34,945 bases of DNA from Methylotenera_A sp046598525. Lineage in GTDB: Bacteria; Pseudomonadota; Gammaproteobacteria; Burkholderiales; Methylophilaceae. The position numbers were made by a program, and so were the translations under genes. This document shows, one piece after another, positions 27,542 to 34,655 of the stretch; position 1 is the first letter of the stretch; each line of letters starts with the position of its first letter. The DNA is taken from the NCBI GenBank assembly GCA_046598525.1, contig JBKJIJ010000010.1, positions 1 to 34,945 on the forward strand, in the 5' to 3' direction. A model generated the notes under the pieces. That model was given only the letters and a program-made list of their open reading frames with translations, was not told the DNA's origin and did not search any database.

Positions 27542-27575
27542 AAGCGGTGGTTAAATACATTATTAACCGCCGCTT
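27542..27575. terminator. Hairpin between convergent genes, probable terminator
   Basis: A 13-pair stem (27542-27554 with 27563-27575; core AAGCGG and CCGCTT, one T/G pair) with an 8-base loop lies between the stops of the pentapeptide gene and the convergent persulfide dioxygenase gene. T-runs are short, so it may stop transcription weakly in both directions. Confidence 0.55.
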
Positions 27576-27581
27576 TAGTAT

Positions 27582-28283
27582 TTAGCCTTGCTGAATAGTA
27601 TCTTCTGTAATGCCACAGCGACGGTTAAGCGGCACGGCAATATCAATTAATTTGGGCTTAGGTAAATTGAGCGCCGCCATCATGGCAATAAAATCATCGC
27701 GTGATTGATTGGCCAACCTTGGGTTAATCGCTTTTTCTTGCCCAACGCAGCTTACGCGTTTGCTGTGGTAATCGTGACCTGGGTAAATCAAGGTTTCATC
27801 TGGCAGACTAAAAATGTGGTTTGAAATGCTGTCAAATAAGGTGCCTGCATCACCACCTTGAAAATCCGTGCGGCCGCAGCCGTTAATTAACAAAGCATCG
27901 CCTGTAAAAATACGGTCATGCCACAAGTATGAAACGCTACCCAGCGTATGGCCGGGCGTGGCGATTACATTAATACTTTGCTTACCCAGCATTAAAATAT
28001 CGTTATGTTTTAATTGCAAATCGGCGGATGCTGCGCCACATAATGCGCTTACGCCTGTTTGTGCCGCCAACTTTTCGCGCAATTGGCCACTAGCGGTAAT
28101 GTGATCAGCATGCACATGCGTTTCTAGCGTGTATTTTAACTGCGCATTTTTTGCTTTTAAAATAGCCAAATACACCTCAATTTGGCTGGCCACTGGGTCA
28201 ATCAACAGCGCCTCATTTGTTGCTTCATCCAATATAAAATAGGTGTAAGTAGATGATTCGGTATCAAATAATTGCTTAAACAT
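27582..28283 (-). CDS. ETHE1-like persulfide dioxygenase (MBL fold)
   Basis: A 233-residue metallo-beta-lactamase-fold enzyme. It resembles ETHE1-type persulfide dioxygenases, which oxidise glutathione persulfide to sulfite with one Fe(II). The metal motif THVHADH is at residues 55-61, with His112 (TPGHT), Asp129 (FTGDALL) and His170 (YPGHDYH). GCGRTDFQGG (135-144) is a hallmark of the ETHE1/Blh group. The ATG has GAGG about seven bases upstream. It is transcribed divergently from a BigR-like regulator across a 93-base AT-rich region. With SQR and TauE nearby it completes a sulfide-to-sulfite route. The exact substrate is inferred. Confidence 0.88.
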   Translation of the reverse strand: MFKQLFDTESSTYTYFILDEATNEALLIDPVASQIEVYLAILKAKNAQLKYTLETHVHADHITASGQLREKLAAQTGVSALCGAASADLQLKHNDILMLGKQSINVIATPGHTLGSVSYLWHDRIFTGDALLINGCGRTDFQGGDAGTLFDSISNHIFSLPDETLIYPGHDYHSKRVSCVGQEKAINPRLANQSRDDFIAMMAALNLPKPKLIDIAVPLNRRCGITEDTIQQG

Positions 28284-28330
28284 GCTTTACCTCAACTTTA
28301 ATTTAACTATTTAATTTTAAAATTATATTG

Positions 28331-28347
28331 AATATATAATATATATT
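28331..28347. promoter_or_regulatory. AT-rich palindrome, candidate BigR-like operator
   Basis: AATATATA-A-TATATATT is a perfect 8-base inverted repeat with a single central base. It is centred in the shared promoter region between the persulfide dioxygenase gene and the ArsR-family gene. BigR-type repressors are known to bind AT-rich palindromes at such divergent promoters and control their own operon. The surrounding sequence is very AT-rich, so some symmetry is expected by chance. Confidence 0.45.
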
Positions 28348-28376
28348 TTTATATAATATTTAAATATTAATTGTAG

Positions 28377-28724
28377 ATGATTAACATGAATCAAATCAGC
28401 AACCTAGTTTTACCAGTAGCTAGCCAAATGGATTTCAATGAATTGCGCGCCTCCACCGATAAAGCCAGCAACTTAATGAAAGTAATGGCAAACGCGGATC
28501 GATTAATGCTGCTATGCCAATTATCGCAGGGCGAAAAATCGGTGGGCGAGCTGGAAAGCCTTTTAGATATTCGCCAACCTACTCTTTCGCAACAATTAAC
28601 CGTGCTTCGCGAAGCTGAATTAGTGGCCACCCGCAGAGAAGGCAAAAGTATTTTTTATCGCATTTCCAGTCAAGCCGCCATGGCCGTGATGCAGGTGTTG
28701 CATCAAGAAATTTGCAAAAAATAA
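28377..28724 (+). CDS. ArsR-family regulator, BigR-like persulfide sensor
   Basis: A 115-residue winged-helix repressor. The recognition helix region is IRQPTLSQQLTVLREAELV, followed by the wing TRREGKSIFYRIS. Two cysteines, Cys47 (LLCQLSQGEKSVGEL) and Cys113 (QEICKK), are spaced by 66 residues, the same spacing as the Cys42/Cys108 pair of BigR, which forms a di- or polysulfide link on sulfide stress and releases DNA. ATG at 28377; an ATG at residue 4 is an alternative and neither has a strong ribosome site. It precedes SQR and TauE and is divergent from the persulfide dioxygenase gene. The BigR call rests on cysteine spacing and context. Confidence 0.82.
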   Translation: MINMNQISNLVLPVASQMDFNELRASTDKASNLMKVMANADRLMLLCQLSQGEKSVGELESLLDIRQPTLSQQLTVLREAELVATRREGKSIFYRISSQAAMAVMQVLHQEICKK

Positions 28725-28755
28725 AATCGACTATCAATCAAATAAAAAAACCATT

Positions 28756-29988
28756 ATGCAATCAACACCTAAGTTATACGATATTTTAATTATTGGCGGC
28801 GGCGCGGCGGGTTGCGCGGTAGCCGCCAGCTTAATCAAGCGCAATAAGCTATTAAAAATGGCGATTATAGAACCCGCCGCTGAGCATTATTACCAACCCG
28901 CTTGGACATTAGTGGGCGCAGGTGAATTTGATGTGGCCAAAAGCGTGCGCAACATGGCGGATTGCATTCCCAAAGGCGTGACATGGTTGCAAGCCGCTGC
29001 TGCACAATTTGAACCAGATAATCACTTAGTGATAACCGATCACTTATGAGCTATTCAATATGAATATTTAATTGTGACGGCTGGCTTAAAAATAAATTGG
29101 CAGGCCATGAAAGGCTTGGTAGAAAGCTTAGGCAAGCATGGGGTTACGTCTAATTATCGCGTGGATTTAGCGCCCTATACTTGGCAGTTGGTGCAAAAAT
29201 TAAAAGGCGGCAATGCCTTATTTACGCAGCCGCCCATGCCGATTAAATGCGCGGGCGCGCCGCAAAAAGCGCTGTATTTATCTTGCTCGCATTGGGAAAA
29301 ACAAGGCGTGCTTAAACAAGTTAATGTAGATTTTAATAACGCTGGCGCAGTACTGTTTGGCGTTAAAGAATATGTCGCGCCATTAATGCAATATGTGCAA
29401 CGCTACAACGCAAAATTAAGCTTTAACAGCACCTTGGTAGAAGTCGATGGGCCCAATCAAAAAGCATGGTTTGATGTAAAAGATGAACATCGCGCTGTAT
29501 CGCGCGTTGAAAAAAGTTTCGATTTTTTGCATGTGGTGCCGCCACAAAGCGCGCCCGATTTTATTAAAAATAGCCCGCTAGCCAATGCAGATGGCTGGAT
29601 TGAGGTGAATCAGAACACCTTGCAGCATGTGCGTTATCCGCAAATTTTTAGTTTAGGTGATTGCTGTTCTAGCCCTAATGCTAAAACCGCTGCCGCCGCG
29701 CGCAAACAAGCGGTTGTGGTTGCCGAAAACTTAATCGCGCATCGCGCCGGTTTAAGCTTGCCAACACAATACGACGGCTATGGCTCTTGCCCATTAACCG
29801 TTGAAAAAGGCAAAGTGATTTTGGCCGAATTTGGTTTTGGCGGCAAATTAATGCCCAGTTTTTGCTGGGATTCTACCAAACCAAGACGGTTGGCATGGCT
29901 GCTTAAAAAGTTTGGCTTACCTTGGCTGTATTGGAATGCCATGTTAAAAGGCCGCGAATGGCTGGCACGTTGCAAAGCTTGTGGTTAG
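28756..29988 (+). pseudogene. Sulfide:quinone oxidoreductase, interrupted by in-frame TGA
   Basis: One reading frame of 411 codons encodes an SQR-like flavoprotein that would pass electrons from sulfide to quinone at the membrane. The frame is broken by a TGA at 29047-29049 (codon 98) and continues unchanged with AIQYEYLIVTAGL. Features, with the TGA counted as a codon, are the FAD loop IIGGGAAG at 12-19, PIKCAGAPQKALYLS with Cys165, GDCCSS with Cys303/304, SKTAAA-like NAKTAAAA, and the C-terminal YDGYGSC with LPWLYWNAMLKG. These match the eukaryote-like (SQOR-type) branch, with its two catalytic cysteines. The downstream piece has a GTG at 29074 but would lack the FAD loop. It could be a recent nonsense mutation or a base error. 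Confidence 0.85.
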
Positions 29989-30035
29989 TTTTGCGTAGTT
30001 AATAACTTATAGCTAAATATTGAGCGCCTAATTAA

Positions 30036-30869
30036 ATGAATGTTTCAATGATTATTGAAAGTTTAATGCTGACAGATTGGTCATTAATCAGCGTGGCTAT
30101 TGGCCTATTTATTGGCTTGGTATTAGCAATAACCGGCGCTGGCGGCTCAATTTTAGCCATTCCCTTACTTATGCTTGGCTTGCATTTAAGCTTACAACAA
30201 GCCGCACCTATCGCCTTATTGGCGGTTTTGCTGGCGGCCATTATTGGCACTATTCAAGGCTTATACAAAAATACGGTGCGTTACCGAACAGCGCTGCTGA
30301 TTGCCAGCTTTGGCGTGGCATTTGCGCCGTTGGGGGTTTGGGTGGCGGCACAACTTCCTAGTTATATTCTTAGCTTAATTTTTGCAGCGGCAATGCTATA
30401 TGTGGCTTGGCATATGTGGCAGCAGAGCAATTCCAGTCAAACCACGCAACATAATTTACCCGATATGCCATGCATGGTTAATAAAATCACCTCAAGACTA
30501 TACTGGACAGCCGCATGCACCCGACGACTAGTAGCCACAGGCCTATTTGCCGGATTTATTTCTGGCTTGTTAGGCGTTGGTGGCGGTTTTGTGATTGTGC
30601 CCAGTTTGCGCAAAGTGAGTAACTTTACAATGCCAACCGTGGTGGCTACTTCATTAATGGTGGTGAGCATTGTTTCAATTGTTAGTATTGTTAGCTACCA
30701 TTTTGCCGCCCCATTACAATGGGCCATTGCAATCCCTTTTGTGTTGAGTACGATTGTCGGTTTATTGATTGGCAGCCAATTTAGCCACGAAGTACCCACA
30801 AAAATAAGTCAGCGTGGCTTTGCAATATTGGCCATACTAGCGGCATTGATGTTGATTGTTAGGCTTTAA
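30036..30869 (+). CDS. TauE/SafE family sulfite/organosulfonate exporter
   Basis: A 277-residue inner-membrane protein with about eight helices in two related halves. Each half has the glycine-rich motif of the TauE/SafE (former DUF81) family: LAITGAGGSILAIPLL near residue 30 and GLLGVGGGFVIVPSL near residue 180. Family members are thought to export sulfite, taurine breakdown products or sulfoacetate. The gene lies 47 bases after the broken SQR gene on the same strand, and TauE-like genes also occur in BigR operons, so sulfite export is the likely task. The ribosome site is weak. Confidence 0.85.
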   Translation: MNVSMIIESLMLTDWSLISVAIGLFIGLVLAITGAGGSILAIPLLMLGLHLSLQQAAPIALLAVLLAAIIGTIQGLYKNTVRYRTALLIASFGVAFAPLGVWVAAQLPSYILSLIFAAAMLYVAWHMWQQSNSSQTTQHNLPDMPCMVNKITSRLYWTAACTRRLVATGLFAGFISGLLGVGGGFVIVPSLRKVSNFTMPTVVATSLMVVSIVSIVSIVSYHFAAPLQWAIAIPFVLSTIVGLLIGSQFSHEVPTKISQRGFAILAILAALMLIVRL

Positions 30870-30874
30870 GCTTG

Positions 30875-30888
30875 TTAATTCACATCAA
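30875..30888 (+). promoter_or_regulatory. FNR/Anr-type box upstream of ccoN
   Basis: TTAAT-TCAC-ATCAA matches 9 of 10 positions of the TTGAT-N4-ATCAA consensus. Its centre is about 40 bases ahead of the start point predicted from the -10 element at 30909-30914, the class II activator position. cbb3 oxidase operons are classic FNR/Anr targets under low oxygen. Confidence 0.65.
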
Positions 30889-30908
30889 GATAAAAATAAT
30901 TGTTTTTT

Positions 30909-30914
30909 TATAAA
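30909..30914 (+). promoter_or_regulatory. -10 element of ccoN promoter
   Basis: TATAAA lies 20 bases after the FNR-like box. No good -35 is needed if FNR/Anr activates here. The predicted start near 30921 leaves a 140-base AT-rich leader before the ccoN ATG, in which I see no gene. Confidence 0.5.
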
Positions 30915-31061
30915 CTTTTAATCGGTTTAAGTAGTCTGGTTAGTATAAAAATTATTTCGCTTTAAATATTTCAATGTTAATTATTACAATTAAAATTATT
31001 TAGTTTTAAATTTCACTTTAAATTTCAATTCAAAAAAAGTTATTTCCTAGAGGTTAGCAAA

Positions 31062-32729
31062 ATGGATGGTACCGCCCTTATTTTATTACTGACGTTTTTG
31101 GTGTCAGTCACTGGATTGTTGGTCTTTATTTGGTCAATGTCGAATGGTTTTTTCAATACCAAGCAAAGCGCTTCGCACATTATTTTTGGTCAAAATGAAA
31201 TCGGCTTGGTAGAAGATCCAGCAGCCAATCAAACCAATAACGAACTGCAAGAAGCGGCTGGTGATACCGATGCTAGCCTAACGCAAAAAGAATTAAGCGA
31301 TCGCTTAATTGCCGATAAATCGTCTGCCCTGCCCGCTTTTGTGTGTTTATTAACCGCCATGTGCTGGTTAATTATTGGCTCTGCGGCGGCCATTATTGCC
31401 TCTATTAAATTGCATGAGCCAGATTGGCTGGTTTCAAGCGCATGGCTAACATTTGGTCGCATGCGCAGCATTCACCTAAACTCAGTCATTTACGGCTGGG
31501 CTTCTATGGCTGGCGTTGGCGTTAGTTTATGGTTGATTCCACGTTTACTTAAAACGCCATTAGTAGGTGCCAAATTTGTGTATTGGGGCGCGATTATTTG
31601 GCATGTGGCCTTAATGTGCGGCGTCGCGGCGATTGGTATGGGCTACACAGATGGCATGGAATGGTTAGAAATGCCATGGCAAGTTGATATCTTTATTGTA
31701 TTAGGCGGCGCATTAATGGGCTTGCCACTATTCTTAACGTTAGCTAATCGTAAGGTTGATCATTTATATGTATCCGTTTGGTACATTGGCGCGGCGTTAA
31801 TCTGGTTCCCCATTTTATTCTTTATTGCCAACATTCCTAATCTGCATTTTGGTGTGCAAGGCGCCGCCATGAACTGGTGGTATGGCCACAACGCATTAGG
31901 CTTATGGTTTACGCCAATTGGCTTGGGTGCGGCGTATTACTTTATTCCTAAAGTATTAGGAAGACCAATTTACTCTTACAATTTATCGCTACTAGGTTTT
32001 TGGTGCTTGGCCTTCTTCTACTCACAAGTCGGCGGTCACCATTTAATTGGCGGCCCATTACCTACTTGGATGGTCACACTTTCTATTGTGCAATCCATGA
32101 TGATGATTATCCCTGTGTTTGCCGTGGCGGTTAATCACCACATGACAGTGGGCGGTAATTTCAGAGCGGTTATCCACTCACCAACCTTGCGCTTTATTGT
32201 GCTGGGTTCAATGTTGTATGTGGCGGCATCGGTGCAAGGTTCACTTGAGGCATTGCGCTCTGTTAACGTAATTACGCACTTTACGCATTACACCGTGGCA
32301 CATGCGCATTTGGGTATGTACGGCTTTTTCACCTTGGTCATGTTTGGCTCAATCTACTTTATTATGCCTAGAATTGTGGATTGGGAATGGCCGCATCCTT
32401 GGATGATTAGCGCGCACTTTTGGTTAGTGGCGCTTGGTTTTGCGGTTTACTTTATTGGCTTAACCATTGGCGGCTGGCTGCAAGGTAGCGCCATGGTAGA
32501 CGCGGCTAAACCGTTTATGGATTCAGTATCGGTAACGCTACCTTATTTAAAATCGCGCTCAATTGGCGGTGCTTTAATGATACTGGGCCATGTCATCTTT
32601 ATGATTCACTTTATTTTAATTAGCTTGCGTTACGGCACTAAAAAAGAGCCAGCATTGCTGATTCCAAAAGTGAATATTCCATTTATTAAAGAGGCGAAAG
32701 TTGCTGCCCCAGAATTGAAAAGAGGTTAA
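31062..32729 (+). CDS. ccoN: cbb3-type oxidase subunit I with CcoS-like N-terminal extension
   Basis: A 555-residue catalytic subunit with haems b and b3 and CuB, about 80 residues longer than usual. Ligands are His138 (low-spin haem, RSIHLNS), His276 (WWYGHN), His326 and His327 (GGHH), Tyr320 (cross-linked Tyr position), and His414/His416 (VAHAHLG). Spacings His276-Tyr320-His326-His414-His416 equal those of Pseudomonas stutzeri CcoN. Residues 1-50 form a separate membrane segment followed by FIWSMSNGFFNTKQSASHII, which resembles the CcoS assembly protein (W-x2-SGQF-x5-A-x2-IL), then an acidic linker to ~88. The ribosome site AGAGG is good. It is first in the ccoN-ccoO-cytochrome c-SCO cluster. 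Confidence 0.94.
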   Translation: MDGTALILLLTFLVSVTGLLVFIWSMSNGFFNTKQSASHIIFGQNEIGLVEDPAANQTNNELQEAAGDTDASLTQKELSDRLIADKSSALPAFVCLLTAMCWLIIGSAAAIIASIKLHEPDWLVSSAWLTFGRMRSIHLNSVIYGWASMAGVGVSLWLIPRLLKTPLVGAKFVYWGAIIWHVALMCGVAAIGMGYTDGMEWLEMPWQVDIFIVLGGALMGLPLFLTLANRKVDHLYVSVWYIGAALIWFPILFFIANIPNLHFGVQGAAMNWWYGHNALGLWFTPIGLGAAYYFIPKVLGRPIYSYNLSLLGFWCLAFFYSQVGGHHLIGGPLPTWMVTLSIVQSMMMIIPVFAVAVNHHMTVGGNFRAVIHSPTLRFIVLGSMLYVAASVQGSLEALRSVNVITHFTHYTVAHAHLGMYGFFTLVMFGSIYFIMPRIVDWEWPHPWMISAHFWLVALGFAVYFIGLTIGGWLQGSAMVDAAKPFMDSVSVTLPYLKSRSIGGALMILGHVIFMIHFILISLRYGTKKEPALLIPKVNIPFIKEAKVAAPELKRG

Positions 32730-32731
32730 TG

Positions 32732-33349
32732 ATGGCCGGCCACATTGATGAGAAAAAACTATTTACAGGCGCATTAGTCATTATTGCGTTTGCCACGCTA
32801 GCCTTGGTGGTGATGCCCTATGTGCAGCTAAAAAATGTGCAAGCACCTGCCGAATTAAAACCCTACACCGACCAGCAAGCACATGGCCGGAAAGTGTATA
32901 TGAGCATGGGCTGTGTGTATTGCCATTCGCAACAACCGCGCGATGCTAAATATGTGCCAGATGAAAAGCGCGGCTGGGGCCGAGCTTCTACCGCTGCCGA
33001 TTACGCTTATGACACCGTACATTTGCTAGGCACTATGCGTACTGGGCCAGATTTGCTTAATATCGGCGCGCGTCAGCCATCGCAAGATTGGCATTTGGGT
33101 CATTTGTATCAACCGCGCGCTTTTATGCCTGGCTCTATTATGCCCGCCTACCCCTTTATGTTTGTAGAGCGTAAAGGCCCAGCAAAAGAAGGCGAAGTGG
33201 TTTTAAACTTACCTCCCGCTTACGCAAAACCGGGCATTACCATTGTAGCCACACGCGATGCACTGGATTTGGTGGAATATTTAAAATCTTTAGATAGAAC
33301 CTATCCGATTAAAAAAACCATTGAACAAAGCCTAGAAAAAGCGAAATAA
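32732..33349 (+). CDS. ccoO: cbb3-type oxidase subunit II, monohaem cytochrome c
   Basis: A 205-residue membrane-anchored cytochrome c that passes electrons to CcoN. An N-terminal helix spans about 9-31. The haem site is Cys61-x-x-Cys64-His65 (GCVYCHSQQPRD), and the axial Met is in PGSIMPAYP. The pattern GTMRTGPDLLNIGARQ is typical for CcoO. Two tandem ATGs occur: the first (32729) overlaps the ccoN stop by one base, the second (32732) has GAGG at a better distance, so I use the second. Normal length. Confidence 0.95.
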   Translation: MAGHIDEKKLFTGALVIIAFATLALVVMPYVQLKNVQAPAELKPYTDQQAHGRKVYMSMGCVYCHSQQPRDAKYVPDEKRGWGRASTAADYAYDTVHLLGTMRTGPDLLNIGARQPSQDWHLGHLYQPRAFMPGSIMPAYPFMFVERKGPAKEGEVVLNLPPAYAKPGITIVATRDALDLVEYLKSLDRTYPIKKTIEQSLEKAK

Positions 33350-33388
33350 GCATAGGCAAAGTAAGCACAAATTCAGGAGAAATACGCA

Positions 33389-33994
33389 ATGATTGATAAC
33401 GATAACGACGCGCTTAATGACGCGCAAAAACGCGAAAAAATAGACCCTAGCGAAGAAGCCGAAGCGCTACCTTGGTTTATTACCATGACCATTGGCGCAT
33501 TATTAATGTGGAGCGCTGTTTATATTGCCGAAACGGTCATGACAGCCTCACCAGAAGACGGCGATAATCGCGCACCACAAGTGTTAGCCAGCACCGATTG
33601 CGCCGCTACCGACAAGGTAGCTATTGATGGTGGCGCGATTTTTCAAGGCAAATGCGTGGCATGCCATCAAGCCAACGGCCAAGGCATTACAGGCGTTTTT
33701 CCGCCACTTGCCGCATCCGAATGGGTATCTGGCAAACCTGAAGTATTGGCCAACATTTTATTGCACGGCATTAATGGCAAATTAACGGTTAAAGGCGTGG
33801 CTTACAACGGCCAAATGCCTGCCTTTAAAGATCTATTAACCGATGGCGAAATTGCCGCGGTGCTTACGCATATTCGTTCAGAATGGGGCAATAAATCAGA
33901 AGCGATTGACGAAAAATTAATTACCACTGTGCGCGATGCCACCAAAGACCGCGCCGCCTCTTACAACGGGGATGAAGAGTTATCCAAACTCTAA
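33389..33994 (+). CDS. Membrane-anchored monohaem cytochrome c in CcoP position
   Basis: A 201-residue cytochrome c with an acidic cytoplasmic N-terminus, one membrane helix (about 29-48), and a single class I haem domain: Cys89-x-x-Cys92-His93 (GKCVACHQANGQG) and axial Met143 (GQMPAF). A standard CcoP has about 300 residues and two haem c sites; the second haem domain is absent here and no remnant is seen. The site AGGAGA precedes the ATG. By position it acts as the third cbb3 subunit, bringing electrons from a soluble cytochrome to CcoO. A tail of about 30 polar residues follows the haem domain. Confidence 0.88.
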   Translation: MIDNDNDALNDAQKREKIDPSEEAEALPWFITMTIGALLMWSAVYIAETVMTASPEDGDNRAPQVLASTDCAATDKVAIDGGAIFQGKCVACHQANGQGITGVFPPLAASEWVSGKPEVLANILLHGINGKLTVKGVAYNGQMPAFKDLLTDGEIAAVLTHIRSEWGNKSEAIDEKLITTVRDATKDRAASYNGDEELSKL

Positions 33995-34059
33995 CCAGCA
34001 TTTGCACGTACTTCTCCAAATCAGCACGCGCTAGGTATGTTTTACCACTTGGCGTACTG

Positions 34060-34644
34060 TTGTTTTGGGGATTTTTTTTTAGTTTAATCACCTCAGACCT
34101 TGCCAATTTCACGTTTGAATCTGAGCGAAAATCCCAACTTTTTTTAAGCAAACCCAGCATTTCGCTGCAATTAATCAATGCCAGTGGCCAACGCATTTCA
34201 CTGGCAAACTTAGCCAAACAGCACAATAAAATACTGGTCACCGAATTTATTTACACCCGCTGCAAAACCTTATGCTTAACGCTTGGTGATTATTTCCATC
34301 AAGCGCAAACACATATCAAAGCGCAATCCTTACAGCAAAAAATCCACCTACTCAGCATTAGTTTTGATGTGGCTGCCGATAACCCGCAGCGTTTAAAACG
34401 CTATCAATCTAGAATGAAAATGGATGATCAAATTTGGTCAATCGCCACCATGGCAAGCCATGCCGATTTAGATATGGCAAAACGTCAGTTAGGCTTGGTG
34501 GTACTTGAAAATAGCGCCAACGAATTTGTGCATAACAGCGCTTTTTTAGTTATTTCGCCGCAAGGAAAATTGCTAGGCATTTATGATGATGACGATATTC
34601 AAGGCGCTTTAAGCTTGGCGGCATTAGAGTCTTCGAGGCTTTAA
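34060..34644 (+). CDS. SCO1/SenC-like copper chaperone, start uncertain
   Basis: A thioredoxin-fold, membrane-anchored protein, likely delivering copper to an oxidase or acting as a thiol oxidoreductase. The SCO motif CxxxC is at Cys68/Cys72 (YTRCKTLC), with the conserved His158 (EFVHNSAFLVISPQGKLLG). The first ATG/GTG/TTG in frame is TTG at 34060, but the frame is open from 33976 and the residues just upstream (ARARYVLPLGVLLFWGFFF) would complete a proper membrane anchor. The true start may be a rare codon such as ATT at 34000, overlapping nothing else. A run of nine T lies at 34072-34080. It follows the cytochrome c gene closely and precedes another membrane protein. Confidence 0.8.
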   Translation: MFWGFFFSLITSDLANFTFESERKSQLFLSKPSISLQLINASGQRISLANLAKQHNKILVTEFIYTRCKTLCLTLGDYFHQAQTHIKAQSLQQKIHLLSISFDVAADNPQRLKRYQSRMKMDDQIWSIATMASHADLDMAKRQLGLVVLENSANEFVHNSAFLVISPQGKLLGIYDDDDIQGALSLAALESSRL

Positions 34645-34655
34645 AAATCTAAAAA

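Noticed and set aside
29047..29049. TGA as selenocysteine or tryptophan in SQR
   Set aside because: SQR has no known selenocysteine form, the site is not at a catalytic Cys, I see no selenocysteine-insertion hairpin, and TGA ends other genes here (for example tamA).
34037..34084. ATG at 34037 as start of the SCO-like gene via slippage in the T9 run
   Set aside because: That frame gives a poor membrane segment (FYHLAYCC), while the uninterrupted frame gives a typical anchor; slippage is not needed to explain the gene body.
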